A stretch of DNA of 64,000 nucleotides from JBCCOW01 sp039025855 (GCA_039025855.1 JBCCNL010000018.1:1-64000); one strand, 5' to 3'. Shown: positions 9,475 to 18,389, counted from the stretch's first letter. The notes: generated from the letters alone by a model not told the origin. Made by a program: numbers and translations.

Positions 9475-11071
9475 GTTGGTGGAGCAGTTGGGGCGGTTGC
9501 CGGGGTTGTTGGCGTGGCACGTGGTGTTGACGGTGGTGTCGGTGGGGGCGGGCGTGTTGATCGCGGTGCCGGTGGGGGTGTTGGGTAGAGATCGTGCGTG
9601 GGTGCGGGGGCCGGGTTTGGCGGTGGCGTCGGTGGTGCAGACGGTGCCGGGGTTGGCGTTGTTGGCGTTGGTGTTTGCGTTGCTGGTGGTGGTGCGCGAT
9701 GTGTTGCCGGAGGGTTGGCGGTTTTCTGCGCTGGGGTTTTGGCCAACGGTGATTGCTTTGAGCTTTTATGCGGTGTTGCCGGTGCTGCGGAACGTGGTGA
9801 CGGGGCTTCGGGGGGTGGACGGGGATGTGGTGGAGGCGGCGCGGGGGCTCGGGATGAGTCGTCGGCAGGTGTTGTGGCGGGTGGAGTGGCCGTTGGCGCT
9901 GCCGGTGGTGTTGGCGGGGGTGCGGACGGCGGTGGTGTGGACCGTGGGGGTGGCGACGCTGTCGACGGCGATCGGGCAGGAGTCGCTGGGGGACTACATC
10001 TTCGCGGGGCTGCAGACGTTCAATCTGACAGCGATCGTGGTGGGGTGTGTGGCGGCGGCGGGGTTGGCGTTGGCGCTCGACGCGGTGGTTGGTTGGGTGG
10101 GGCGGGGTGGGGTTCGGGGGATGCGGCGGCGGACGCGTTGGGGGTTGGGTGCCGCGGTGGGCTTGGGTGTGGTGGCGTTGGGCGTGTTGGTGGGGTTGGG
10201 GGAGGTTCGTTGGTGGGCGGACCGTCCCGCTGAAGCGGGACGGCCTGGGGAGGTGTTTGAGTTGGAACGCGTGCGGATCGGGGCGAAGAACTTCAATGAG
10301 CAGTTCATCTTGGCGCGGGTGATGGAGCGGCGTGTTGAGGAGGCGGGGTATACGGCGGAGCGGGTGGAGTCGTTGGGTTCGCTGAATGTGTTTGAGGCGT
10401 TGGCGGCGGGGGAGATCGATGTTTATGTGGATTACAGCGGGACGATCTGGGCGAACGCGATGGGGCGAGAACCCGGGCTTTCAAGGGATGAAGTCTTGGA
10501 GAAGATGACGGCGTGGCTACTGTCGGAGAAGGGGATTGTGTGTCTGGGGTCGCTGGGGTTTGAGAACGCGTATGCGTTGGCGATGCGGGAGGACGACGCG
10601 GCGCGTTTGGGGGTTCGGACGGTTGGTGATCTGGTACGGCATGCGCCGGGGCTGCGGATCGGGAGTGACATCGAGTTTTTTGAACGGCCGGAGTGGGCGG
10701 CGGTGCGTGATGGGTATGGGCTTCGGTTTGCGGATCAGCGGCCGATGGTGCCGACCTTGATGTATCCCGCGATCACGTCGGGGGAGGTGGATGTGATCAC
10801 GGCGTTCACGAGCGACGGGCGGATCGTTCGGGATCGGTTGCGGTTGTTGGAGGACACGCGTGGCGTGTTCCCGCCGTATGACGCGGTGGTGTTGGTGTCG
10901 GAGCGGGCGGCGCGGGATGAAAGGTTTGTGGAGGTATTGCGCGGGTTGGTCGGGGCGATTGACTTGGAGGTGATGCAGCGGGCGAACGCGATGGTGGATG
11001 TGGACGTGAAGAGCGTGGGGGAGGCGGCGGGGTGGTTGATCGGGGAGTTGGGGGTTGAGGGGGCGCAGTAG
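9467..11071 (+). CDS. Osmoprotectant ABC transporter permease fused to substrate-binding domain
   Basis: This 534-residue fusion has an N-terminal permease domain (about residues 1-215) with several membrane helices and the EAA-like loop EAARGLGMSRRQVLWRVEWP. A linker with one more hydrophobic segment follows, then an extracytoplasmic OpuAC-type binding domain (about 265-530) starting RIGAKNFNEQFILARVM and including DVYVDYSGTIW and ITAFTSDGRI. Such OpuCB-OpuCC fusions import glycine betaine, choline or carnitine. The linker contains a dispersed hairpin repeat read as DRPAEAGRPGE. With the upstream ATPase gene this makes a complete importer in two genes. The exact ligand is not determined. Confidence 0.87.
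   Translation: MSELVEQLGRLPGLLAWHVVLTVVSVGAGVLIAVPVGVLGRDRAWVRGPGLAVASVVQTVPGLALLALVFALLVVVRDVLPEGWRFSALGFWPTVIALSFYAVLPVLRNVVTGLRGVDGDVVEAARGLGMSRRQVLWRVEWPLALPVVLAGVRTAVVWTVGVATLSTAIGQESLGDYIFAGLQTFNLTAIVVGCVAAAGLALALDAVVGWVGRGGVRGMRRRTRWGLGAAVGLGVVALGVLVGLGEVRWWADRPAEAGRPGEVFELERVRIGAKNFNEQFILARVMERRVEEAGYTAERVESLGSLNVFEALAAGEIDVYVDYSGTIWANAMGREPGLSRDEVLEKMTAWLLSEKGIVCLGSLGFENAYALAMREDDAARLGVRTVGDLVRHAPGLRIGSDIEFFERPEWAAVRDGYGLRFADQRPMVPTLMYPAITSGEVDVITAFTSDGRIVRDRLRLLEDTRGVFPPYDAVVLVSERAARDERFVEVLRGLVGAIDLEVMQRANAMVDVDVKSVGEAAGWLIGELGVEGAQ
10222..10246 (+). repeat. REP-like hairpin, GGCCT tail, inside the transporter fusion gene
   Basis: The stem is CGTCCCGC/GCGGGACG with loop TGAA and tail GCCT. 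It is translated in the linker between the permease and binding domains. Confidence 0.7.
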
Positions 11072-11079
11072 GCAGGCGG

Positions 11080-11107
11080 CCCGGCCGTGGCTACGGCCGG
11101 GCTTTAG
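11080..11107 (+). repeat. REP-like hairpin, CTTTAG tail, supplying the truD stop codon
   Basis: The stem is CCCGGCCGT/ACGGCCGGG with loop GGCT and tail CTTTAG. It lies between convergent genes. The TTA in the tail, read on the minus strand, is the TAA stop of truD. Confidence 0.8.
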
Positions 11108-12498
11108 GATGTGGGTGAGGCGGTTGTGGTGGGTGGGGGTTTCATGATTTCGCGGAGGGCGATGGTGGCGAAGCTGCCGCGGGGGAGGGTGAAGCGGAGC
11201 TTGATGTAGGGGCCGCGGTCGTCGGAGCCGGCGGAGAGGTCGGGGTCGGTGAGAGGCACGCGCAAGGGGCGTCGGGAGCCTTCGACGGCGAGGCCGGGGA
11301 GGAGGGGTTGGCCTTCGGCGTCGCGTGGTCCGGCGAAGTCGTGGGGGGTGAGGTGGGCAGCGGCGAGGGCGTCGTCTTCGAGCTGGGCGGGGATGGAGTT
11401 GGGGGTGGGGGAAAGGAGATCGGTGCCGGGGAGGGGGCCGGAGGGGGAGAGCTCGAAGTTGGGGACGCGGGCGGCGTTGAGGGCGTGAGCGTCGTTGGGT
11501 GGATCGGGGGTGTTGGGCGACGCGACCCACGGTGAATCACCGTGGGCTTCTGGGGTTAAGTGTGTTGGGTTGGCGTCTACGGGGAAGACGGCGCGGGAGT
11601 CGTGTTTCCAAGCGAGGTCGCCGGGGAGGAGTTCATCAATGGCGTGGTGGCGGAGGCGGGCGTCGAGGACGCGGTTGAAGATGTCGGACTGGGTGGCGGA
11701 GATGTAGAGCTTGCGTTGGGCTTTGTCGACGCTTCGGGCGGCTTCGAACTCCGGCTTGCCTTGGCGTAATGCTTCGAGGGCTTGGCGGTCGGAGCGGAGG
11801 GTTTTGGGCCAGTGTTCGAGGGCATTGGCGTATTGTTTATCGGCGACGAGGGGGCGGAGCTCGGCGAGGTTGGGGGCGTCGGCGGGGTCGGGGCGGACGA
11901 GCAGTTCGTGGAGGAAGCCGGGCCAGTCGCCGCGGAGCAGGAGTTGGCCGAGGGTGTGGGCGTTTTGGCGGAAGCCGAAGCGCTGCTCGCCGAGGTAGTT
12001 GGGCATGCCGCGGGTGGCGAGGACGTCGAGGGTGCGTTTGGCGTGGACGGCGTGGGTGGCGCGGACGTCACGGAGGGTGATCACGAACTGGTTGCCGGCG
12101 TGGTGGCCACGCTTGATCTTGTTGCGGTGCGGCTCGGCCCAGAGGACCTCGATGCGTTTGTCCTTGCCGAGCTGTTCGACCCCCCTGCCCCAGTCGGCGG
12201 GTGTGGCTTTGGGGTTCCAGACGGTGAGGTGTTGTCGGGTGATGGCGTGCTTGTCTTTGAGGCCGGCGTAGCCGACGTCGCGTTTGGAGACGCGGAAGGC
12301 CTTGGCGGCGCGGCGGACGAGCTCGGCGGTGGTGAGGCTTTTTTTCTGGACGAAGAGCATGAGGTGCTCGCCGTCGCCGGAGGGTGGGTAGAGGGGCAGC
12401 TCGTCGACGAGGAAGTCTTCGGGTTGGGACTTGAGGGTGCCGCCGGTGCCGGGGAGGTCGGGGGTGAGGTAGGCAAGGTCGGGGAGCGGGGTGGTCAC
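11104..12498 (-). CDS. truD: tRNA pseudouridine(13) synthase TruD
   Basis: This 464-residue enzyme isomerises uridine 13 of certain tRNAs. The catalytic Asp lies in the family signature AGLKDKHAITRQHLTVW (about residues 82-98). Other conserved parts are RGHHAGNQFVITLRDV and RGMPNYLGEQRFGF. It is longer than E. coli TruD (about 350) because of an insertion at about residues 305-390, part of which is a dispersed hairpin repeat (11524-11548, read EAHGDSPWVA). The GTG start has TAAGCT exactly 6 nt upstream. The stop codon is provided by another repeat. Confidence 0.92.
   Translation of the reverse strand: MTTPLPDLAYLTPDLPGTGGTLKSQPEDFLVDELPLYPPSGDGEHLMLFVQKKSLTTAELVRRAAKAFRVSKRDVGYAGLKDKHAITRQHLTVWNPKATPADWGRGVEQLGKDKRIEVLWAEPHRNKIKRGHHAGNQFVITLRDVRATHAVHAKRTLDVLATRGMPNYLGEQRFGFRQNAHTLGQLLLRGDWPGFLHELLVRPDPADAPNLAELRPLVADKQYANALEHWPKTLRSDRQALEALRQGKPEFEAARSVDKAQRKLYISATQSDIFNRVLDARLRHHAIDELLPGDLAWKHDSRAVFPVDANPTHLTPEAHGDSPWVASPNTPDPPNDAHALNAARVPNFELSPSGPLPGTDLLSPTPNSIPAQLEDDALAAAHLTPHDFAGPRDAEGQPLLPGLAVEGSRRPLRVPLTDPDLSAGSDDRGPYIKLRFTLPRGSFATIALREIMKPPPTTTASPTS
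11524..11548 (+). repeat. REP-like hairpin, GGGCTTC tail, inside truD
   Basis: The stem is CCCACGGTG/CACCGTGGG with loop AAT and tail CTTC. It is translated on the minus strand within the truD insertion. Confidence 0.85.
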
Positions 12499-12504
12499 GC
12501 GGGG

Positions 12505-12510
12505 AGCTTA
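12505..12510 (-). promoter_or_regulatory. -10-like element TAAGCT, leaderless start of truD
   Basis: It lies 6 nt before the GTG at 12498. Confidence 0.5.
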
Positions 12511-12522
12511 GGCGGGGCGGGG

Positions 12523-12568
12523 TTGAACCGCAGAGGCGCGGAGGGCGCAGAGGGCGGAGAGCAGAGGG
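12523..12568. repeat. Purine-rich short direct repeats (CAGAGG units)
   Basis: The sequence TTGAACCGCAGAGGCGCGGA continues with further CGCAGAGGG and GCAGAGGG units, giving imperfect direct repeats of about 9 bp. It lies between truD and the next minus-strand gene. A short echo (GGAACCGCAGAG) occurs near 59612-59625. Confidence 0.6.
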
Positions 12569-12583
12569 TGTTTGCGATGGGCG

Positions 12584-13117
12584 CTACGGCTTTGGGGAGA
12601 CGCGGATGAGGTCATCTTTCGTGATGCCTCCGCCGAGGTCACCCTCTTCGGCGTAGCGGTAGCCGGTATGCGAGGCCCAGGCTGGCAGACCGAGTAGGGT
12701 TGCGATGAACCCGTGCCGCGATGACTCAATAGCGACGTAAGGAATCTTCAAAGCGATCCAAAGCAATGGTGTGAAGGCCTTGCGTCCAAAAGCGGATGCA
12801 AGGGTCGACGCTTTATCAGGCCGCCCTCGCGAGGAATAGTTGAATGTGACGTCATCCCCATCGATCAGGCACAGCCACAGCTCATCATCGTCAGCTACGG
12901 CGCTGATGAGTACGGGGCAATTGTGTTTTCTCGAAACTCTGGTTGCCAGCTCGCGAGCTACAACATCGTCGAGTTCTTCCGCCTCCTCGTCGTAGAAGAC
13001 CGTGTTTCCCTTCTGCGTCGGAGCGACCAGAGCTTGCCGGTTCAAATCGCTGAGTGTTTGGGCCAGGCCAGAGGCCGGCACGCCGTGGGCGGTGAAGTTG
13101 CAATACCACGCTCCCAT
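12584..13117 (-). CDS. Hypothetical protein, less GC-biased than its neighbours
   Basis: I do not recognise this 177-residue soluble protein. It begins MGAWYCNFTAHG and carries a central acidic stretch (YDEEAEELDD), a hydrophobic region near residues 72-85 (PVLISAVADDDELWLCLIDG), and a C-terminal part rich in aromatic residues. No signal peptide or membrane helix is clear. Third-position GC is visibly lower than in the flanking genes, which could mean more recent acquisition. It ends 10 bp after the start of a convergently transcribed purine repeat and begins 11 bp after the stop of the aminotransferase gene, so it may be co-transcribed with it. Confidence 0.6.
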   Translation of the reverse strand: MGAWYCNFTAHGVPASGLAQTLSDLNRQALVAPTQKGNTVFYDEEAEELDDVVARELATRVSRKHNCPVLISAVADDDELWLCLIDGDDVTFNYSSRGRPDKASTLASAFGRKAFTPLLWIALKIPYVAIESSRHGFIATLLGLPAWASHTGYRYAEEGDLGGGITKDDLIRVSPKP

Positions 13118-13127
13118 GGGACTCGCT

Positions 13128-14087
13128 TTAGTCTTCGGGGGCGTGTTGGAGGAGTTGGCGGAAGGCGGTGATGAGGGATTGGGTGATGGGGCCGGGGGTG
13201 CCTTTGGTGGTGGGGTCGTTGGCGGGGCCGAGGGGTCGGCCGTCGATTTCGGTGACGGGGATGACTTCGGCGGCGGAGCCGGTGAGGAAGCACTCGTGGG
13301 CGGTGTAGAGGTCGTGGCGGGTGAGGTTGGTTTCGTGGACGGTGAGGCCCTTGTTGCGGGCGAGGTCGATCACGAGGTTTCGGGTGATGCCTTCGAGGAC
13401 GCCGGCGGAGAGGGGCGGGGTGATGATGGTTGGGGTGCCGTGGTCTTGCTTGATGATGAAGAGGTTGTCGCCTGTGCATTCGGCGACGTAGCCCTCGTGG
13501 TTGTACATGACGGCTTCGAGGCAGTCGGCGTCGATGGCTTCGATCTTGGCCAGGACGTTGTTGAGGTAGTTGAGGGACTTGATGCGGGGGGAGAGGGACT
13601 GGGGGTGGTTTCGGATGTAGGAGGAGGAGAGGATCTTGAGGCCGTGGGTGTAGAAGTCTTCGGGGTAGAGCTGGATGGAGGCGGCGATGACGATGAGCCG
13701 GGGCTGGGGGCAGAGGAAGGGGTTGATGCCCATGGTGCCGGCGCCTCGGGTGATGACGACACGGAGGTAGCCGTCGGTGAGGTTGTTGGCGGCGATGGTG
13801 TCGCGGATGGCCTGGGCGGTTTCGTCGAGGGTGAAGGGGAGGGGCAGGCGGATGGCGGCGGCGGACTCGGCGAGCCGGTTGAGGTGGGTCTGGAGTTTGA
13901 GGATGCGGGAGTTGTAGAAGCGGAGGCCCTCGAAGACGCCGTCGCCATAGAGCAGGCCGTGGTCGAAGACGGAGACGGTGGCGTCCTCAGCGGGGAGGAG
14001 CTGGCCGTCGACCCAGACCTGGAGGTGCCGGTAAGGGGACAGCGGGTCGGTGGGGGAGGCGGCGGGTTGGGTTTGGGATAGGGTCAC
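13128..14087 (-). CDS. ilvE: Branched-chain amino acid aminotransferase (class IV)
   Basis: This 319-residue pyridoxal-phosphate enzyme transfers the last amino group in valine, leucine and isoleucine synthesis. The core shows VWVDGQLLP, VSVFDHGLLYGDGVFEG, the cofactor lysine in RIKSLNYLNN (about residue 160), and EAVMYNHEGYVAECTGDNLF, followed by the phosphate loop GSAAEVIPVTEIDGR. These are the motifs of the bacterial IlvE group rather than D-amino acid transaminase or aminodeoxychorismate lyase, which share the fold. The length is normal. The GTG start at 14087 was kept, although the family part begins only near residue 22. Confidence 0.88.
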   Translation of the reverse strand: MTLSQTQPAASPTDPLSPYRHLQVWVDGQLLPAEDATVSVFDHGLLYGDGVFEGLRFYNSRILKLQTHLNRLAESAAAIRLPLPFTLDETAQAIRDTIAANNLTDGYLRVVITRGAGTMGINPFLCPQPRLIVIAASIQLYPEDFYTHGLKILSSSYIRNHPQSLSPRIKSLNYLNNVLAKIEAIDADCLEAVMYNHEGYVAECTGDNLFIIKQDHGTPTIITPPLSAGVLEGITRNLVIDLARNKGLTVHETNLTRHDLYTAHECFLTGSAAEVIPVTEIDGRPLGPANDPTTKGTPGPITQSLITAFRQLLQHAPED

Positions 14088-14259
14088 GGCGGGTTCCGGT
14101 CGGGGGGGATTACGCAGATGATATCCGTGGCGGCGTTCGGCTCGGGATTGGGGGGCGGGGTGTTAGGATGCGGTGGACGTTTGGGTCGGTCGTCGTGGTA
14201 TCTGCGGGGTTTGGGGGCTGTCTTGGTGTGTAGCGTGTCTGAGCAAAAGGAGCGTCAGG

Positions 14260-16752
14260 ATGAATGGGTTGATCCGGGTCTGGGCGTGGTCATTGGTGGG
14301 AGCGTGTGTGGTTTGGGGCGGTGGTTCGGCGTTGGCGGAGGAGGAGGCGGTGGACTGGCGGGCGTGGGGAGTGGGTCATGCGGAGGAGGCGTTGAAACTC
14401 GCCCCGAAGGTGTTTTTTGCAGACGGGGAGATCGGGCTTGGGTTGGTGGCACGGGGGGACCTGCAGATGATGGTGGCCCAGACGCTGGTTCGGCTCGGGG
14501 ATGAAGCGATGACGGAGCAGGCGTTGGCGGCAGCGATGCGGACGCGTCAGGGGATGGCGGACGGCTCGGACCGGGCGGCGGTGGACTGGGCGCGTGCGGA
14601 CGTGCTGGCGCAGCTGGGACGGATGGCGGAGGCGTCGGCGGTCGCGGATCAGGCGGAGGATCCTGTAATGCGGCTGCTGGGTCAGGGGCTGTACGCGTTG
14701 GCCTTGGGAGAGGCGGGTGACGAGGTGGCGATGCGTGGCGGCCTGAACGCGGTGCGGGCGGCGATGGTCAAGGCGCTGGGGGAGCAGTTGGAGCAGGAGG
14801 GTTGGTCGGACGACTGGCTGATGTACGAGCTGCTGTGGATGCAGGTGATGGCGGGGGATGTGGACGGGGCGATGGCGACGGCTAAGGCGGTGCCGGATGA
14901 CGTGACGCGGCAGGAGTCGTTGGCGTTTGTGGCGCGGGGTCTGGTGGAGGCTGGGCGGGTTGGTGAGGCGCGTGGGGTGCTGGAGTCGGTCGAGGCGGAG
15001 ATGGAGAAGTTTGAGGCGGAGACGCGTCGGCGGGGCGGGCTGGAGGCGTGCGAAGACTGCGTGGATGTGGGCCCGATCCGGACGGAGGTGGTGGCGGCGT
15101 GGGCGGCGCTCGGCGCGTGGGAGCGGGCGACGGCCCAGTTGGAACGGTCGGACCCCGACTGGCCGAGCGAGAAGGCGGAGGGGTTGGCGTTGATGGCGGT
15201 TTATATGACCGACCCGAAGCGTGCGGCGGAACGGCGGTTGGCGTTGGAGCGATCGGTGGGGTTGATGGGGGAGGTCGAGTCGGACTTTGATCGGGCGTGG
15301 CTGGCGTTCTGGGTGGGTCGGTGTATCGCGCGGAGTGGTGACTGGGCGGCGGCGGAGTTGCTGTTGAAGGCGGACAAGCGGCCGATCGTGAAGGGGTACG
15401 CGCATGCGGGTTTGGCGTGGGGGGCGATGATGCGGGTGGCACCGAAGCGGTTGGGGGCGGGGTTGGCGGGGCTCCATCGCGCTGAAGCGGGATGGCCTAG
15501 CGGGGAGGTTGCGGTGATGGCGGAGGCGGGGGTGGATTGGGAGGTGCAGGGGCGGGCGTGGGCGCTGGAGGCGTACGAGGCGGTCTTGAGCCATTGGCAG
15601 GGGCTGGAACCGGGCACTGTTGAGTACTCCCGAGCGACGAGTCTGTTGGAGGACTTGGCGGTGACGCAGGCACAACTGGGTGATCGCCAAGGGGTGTCTG
15701 TGAGTCTGGAGTCGGCTGATCGGGCCCTTACTCGTAGCCATCCCGAGAGATCGGCGTTTCTGCGAGCAAACGGACTGACTCCGGGTTGGCGTGCTGCGGC
15801 GTTGGCGTCTGCTTACCTGGGTGATTATGAGGACGCTGCCGAGATCATCCGGCAGGCGGAGTCGTTGGATTGGCCGACGGGGAACTTCGCGGTGCTGGTC
15901 GGATTGGAGAAAGTGGTCCCCTTGGCGAGGGGGTTCCGAGGAGATTTTGCGGGGATGCGTGCTGGTTTGGAGCCGTTGTATGTGGCCATTCAGAACGAGC
16001 GTGATCGGTTGCCGCCAGTGGTAGACGACGCGGATGACCTCTTCGCGCCGGCGGACGGGCAGCCGGATGAGCCTCGTGGCTTGACCTTGAGTGCGGAACC
16101 TTGGAAGACGCTGCTGACGGACCAGATCCATGCGGGCGATGCGATCGGCGCGTTGGAGCGGTGGCGAACGATGCAGCCCGGTGCGGATCGAGAACAGGTC
16201 AGGGATGATCTGATTCAAGGCCTGGCCGAGGTGGGGGCCAAACGGGAGCTGGTGGAGTTGGTCGAAGGGATGCGGGCCGAGCCGCACCCGGTCGGTTTAA
16301 CGGGCTTGGATCAGGAGGTTTATCCGTTGATTCGTGGCTGGAATGCTTCGCGTGGGTTGGCGGCAATCGGACACTGGGACGAGGCAGAGCCCGGGATGCG
16401 GGAGTACCTCGGCCTACCGATTTGGGACGCGGTGGAGTCGGGCATGAGTATGCGAGTAGGGGGTTTGACGCAGATGGCGTTGGTCTTGGTGGGTCCGGAG
16501 TTTCGCGCGAAGCGTTTAGAGTTGCTTGAGGAAGCGATGGGTGAGCTGGCCAAGCATTCCGAGGAGGAGGGGCTGGACTGGCGGTGGGAAGAAATTGGGG
16601 GTGCGGCAGCTCGGTTGGGGGAGCTCACGATGTCCGAACGTTTGTTGGCCGAGGTGGAAACGTCTGAGGGGAGGGCGCGGGTGCTCGCGGCGTTGGCGGC
16701 GGGGGCGGCGGAGCGGGTATGGGTGGAGCGGCGTAAGGCGCGGGTGGATTGA
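14260..16752 (+). CDS. Large exported TPR-like repeat protein, unknown function
   Basis: This 830-residue protein starts with a signal peptide (MNGLIRVWAWSLVGACVVW, ending GGGSALA). The rest is almost all helical Ala/Leu/Glu-rich repeats with TPR-like spacing, for example WARADVLAQLGRMAEASAVA and ARGLVEAGRVGEARGVLE. The ATG at 14260 was chosen because AAGGAG lies 7 nt upstream and the signal peptide begins there; an upstream in-frame start at 14173 would spoil the signal. No enzymatic domain is seen, so a periplasmic scaffold is the likely role. A hairpin repeat is translated at 15474-15500. A second repeat lies just after the stop. Confidence 0.7.
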   Translation: MNGLIRVWAWSLVGACVVWGGGSALAEEEAVDWRAWGVGHAEEALKLAPKVFFADGEIGLGLVARGDLQMMVAQTLVRLGDEAMTEQALAAAMRTRQGMADGSDRAAVDWARADVLAQLGRMAEASAVADQAEDPVMRLLGQGLYALALGEAGDEVAMRGGLNAVRAAMVKALGEQLEQEGWSDDWLMYELLWMQVMAGDVDGAMATAKAVPDDVTRQESLAFVARGLVEAGRVGEARGVLESVEAEMEKFEAETRRRGGLEACEDCVDVGPIRTEVVAAWAALGAWERATAQLERSDPDWPSEKAEGLALMAVYMTDPKRAAERRLALERSVGLMGEVESDFDRAWLAFWVGRCIARSGDWAAAELLLKADKRPIVKGYAHAGLAWGAMMRVAPKRLGAGLAGLHRAEAGWPSGEVAVMAEAGVDWEVQGRAWALEAYEAVLSHWQGLEPGTVEYSRATSLLEDLAVTQAQLGDRQGVSVSLESADRALTRSHPERSAFLRANGLTPGWRAAALASAYLGDYEDAAEIIRQAESLDWPTGNFAVLVGLEKVVPLARGFRGDFAGMRAGLEPLYVAIQNERDRLPPVVDDADDLFAPADGQPDEPRGLTLSAEPWKTLLTDQIHAGDAIGALERWRTMQPGADREQVRDDLIQGLAEVGAKRELVELVEGMRAEPHPVGLTGLDQEVYPLIRGWNASRGLAAIGHWDEAEPGMREYLGLPIWDAVESGMSMRVGGLTQMALVLVGPEFRAKRLELLEEAMGELAKHSEEEGLDWRWEEIGGAAARLGELTMSERLLAEVETSEGRARVLAALAAGAAERVWVERRKARVD
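15474..15500 (+). repeat. REP-like hairpin inside the TPR gene
   Basis: The stem is CCATCGCGC/GCGGGATGG with one mismatch and loop TGAA, then the tail CCTAG. It is read in frame as GLHRAEAGWPSG. It is a sister of the copy at 10222. Confidence 0.65.
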
Positions 16753-16755
16753 CGA

Positions 16756-16780
16756 CCCACGGACGGTGTCCGTGGGCTTC
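16756..16780 (+). repeat. REP-like hairpin, GGGCTTC tail
   Basis: The stem is CCCACGGAC/GTCCGTGGG with loop GGT and tail CTTC. It lies 3 bp after the TPR gene stop. Confidence 0.85.
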
Positions 16781-16820
16781 ACGCGGGGTGCGTTGGCCAG
16801 ATTGCGGTGGGTGCGGTGAG

Positions 16821-17645
16821 TTACCAGTAGCGTTCGAAGTGGAGGTTGCCGGTGGGGTTTTTGGGGGTTTTGGTGGAGAAGCCGAGGGGGGTGAGTTCGG
16901 TTTCGGCCTGGTCGATCATGGCGGGGTTGCCGCATAGGAAGACGTGGCAGGTCTTGGGGTCGAGGGGTTGGCCGGTGAGTTGTTGGAAGGTGTCGGGTTG
17001 GAGGTGTTGGGTGACTCGGCCGCGGAGGCCTTGCCAGGGGGAGCCGTCGGGTTCTCGGGTGGTGGTGGCGAGGTAGGTGAGGTGGGGGTCTTGTGCGGCG
17101 GCGGCTTCGAGTTCTTCGCGGTAGCCGAGGTCTTGGGCGAGTCGGGAGCCGTGGAGGAGGACGAGGTGTTTCCAGGGGCGTTGGTTGGGGGGCTGGTCTT
17201 TGAAGGTGCGGTACATGGAGAGGTAAGGGGCGAGCCCGGTGCCGGTGGCGACCATGACGAGGGTTTGGTGAGGGGGGACGCCGTCGAGGGTGAAGTGGCC
17301 CTTCATGCGGGGGTCCATGAAGAGGTCGTCGCCGGGGTGGAGGTCAAAGAGGGAGGGGGTGAGCTTGCCGTCCTCGACCTCGACGATGAAGAATTCGACG
17401 TGGTCTTTGGTGATGGGGGAGGAGGCGATGGAGTAGGCGCGTCGGATGAGTTTGGGGCCTCGGCCGGGGCGTCGTGCGGGCTTGTTGGGGTCGGGTGGGG
17501 TGAGGTCGGGGAGGGCGAGGGTGGTGAACTGGCCGGGGATGAAGTCGGGGACGGGGTCGTGTTTGTAGGCGACGCGGACGATGGCGAGGCCCGGGGCGAG
17601 GTCTTCGCGCGCGGTGACGGTTGCGTTGTCGGGGTCGGCGGGCAT
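16821..17645 (-). CDS. Ferredoxin/flavodoxin--NADP+ reductase
   Basis: This 274-residue cytoplasmic flavoenzyme of the bacterial FNR (Fpr-like) class exchanges electrons between NADPH and ferredoxin or flavodoxin. The FAD motif is RRAYSIASSP (about residue 69) and the NADP-binding part shows ATGTGLAPYLSMYR and VFLCGNPAMID. The C terminus ends FERYW, the aromatic end of subclass I enzymes (often VEKYW). A short proline/arginine-rich insertion precedes the FAD motif. The gene faces the upstream TPR gene, with a hairpin repeat between them. It is not visibly in an operon. Confidence 0.88.
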   Translation of the reverse strand: MPADPDNATVTAREDLAPGLAIVRVAYKHDPVPDFIPGQFTTLALPDLTPPDPNKPARRPGRGPKLIRRAYSIASSPITKDHVEFFIVEVEDGKLTPSLFDLHPGDDLFMDPRMKGHFTLDGVPPHQTLVMVATGTGLAPYLSMYRTFKDQPPNQRPWKHLVLLHGSRLAQDLGYREELEAAAAQDPHLTYLATTTREPDGSPWQGLRGRVTQHLQPDTFQQLTGQPLDPKTCHVFLCGNPAMIDQAETELTPLGFSTKTPKNPTGNLHFERYW

Positions 17646-17795
17646 GGGGTTGGGCTCGCGGGGAGAGATGTTGAGAAACAGTAGGCGTGAGACGGGGTGA
17701 GACGGGTGAAGCGGTGGTCGGGCTGGGGGTTTGGGGTGAGTGGTGGTGGTGGGCGCAGCGGTACAGCGTGACGCGTGGCGATGGCGGACGGCGTG

Positions 17796-18356
17796 TTAGG
17801 GATTAACGATCTTGATGGCTTTGGCGTCGCGGACTTCGATGTTGGTTCGTCCGCGGTGGATGGTGATGGGACCGGTGATCTGGAGGGTTTTGTTGAGCAG
17901 GTGTTTGTCGGGGGGGGCGGGGAAGCCGGCGTAGGCGTCGGCGAAGACGACGATGGAGAACTGGCCGCGCCAGGTGTCGGAGAAGTTGAGGAAGGTGATG
18001 CGTCCGATGTTTTGGGTGCGGACGATTTTGCCTTCGACAGTGACGAGCCGTCCGACGTGTTGGTCGGCTTCGTGCCAGGGGATGACGCCGACGGGGGGCG
18101 GGGCTTTTGGGATGCCGGGCTGTTCGACGCCGGCCATGTTGGGGTTGGTGGCGAGGAAGATGGATTCGCCGGCCTTGGGGAAGGGGGTGCGGGGGAGGCG
18201 TCGGACGATCTGGTGGAGGTTGCCGCGGGGGAGGTCGGCGGACTCGGTGACGAAGACGGGTTGGTCGGGGAGGGCGTGGGCGTTCTGCGCGTTGGCGTGT
18301 GACGCGGTGAGCAGGCCGAGGGTCAGGGCGAGTGCGGCGGCAATGAGGTAGTGCAT
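17796..18356 (-). CDS. Exported OB-fold-like protein, unknown function
   Basis: This 186-residue protein has a clear signal peptide (about residues 1-23, ending SHANAQ). The C-terminal half resembles a nucleic-acid-type OB fold: IPWHEADQHVGRLVTVEGKI, then VRTQNIGRITFLNFSDTW and a QFSIVVFADAYAGF strand. Similar domains occur in bacterial secreted proteins annotated as OB-fold or helicase-type nucleic-acid binding, with no defined role. TAAGAT lies exactly 6 nt upstream of the ATG. It is divergent from the polymerase III delta' gene, with a hairpin repeat in the gap. Confidence 0.65.
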   Translation of the reverse strand: MHYLIAAALALTLGLLTASHANAQNAHALPDQPVFVTESADLPRGNLHQIVRRLPRTPFPKAGESIFLATNPNMAGVEQPGIPKAPPPVGVIPWHEADQHVGRLVTVEGKIVRTQNIGRITFLNFSDTWRGQFSIVVFADAYAGFPAPPDKHLLNKTLQITGPITIHRGRTNIEVRDAKAIKIVNP

Positions 18357-18362
18357 CCAATC

Positions 18363-18368
18363 ATCTTA
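18363..18368 (-). promoter_or_regulatory. -10-like element TAAGAT
   Basis: It lies 6 nt before the ATG at 18356. Confidence 0.55.
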
Positions 18369-18389
18369 ACCGAGGCCGTGGCGGATCGG

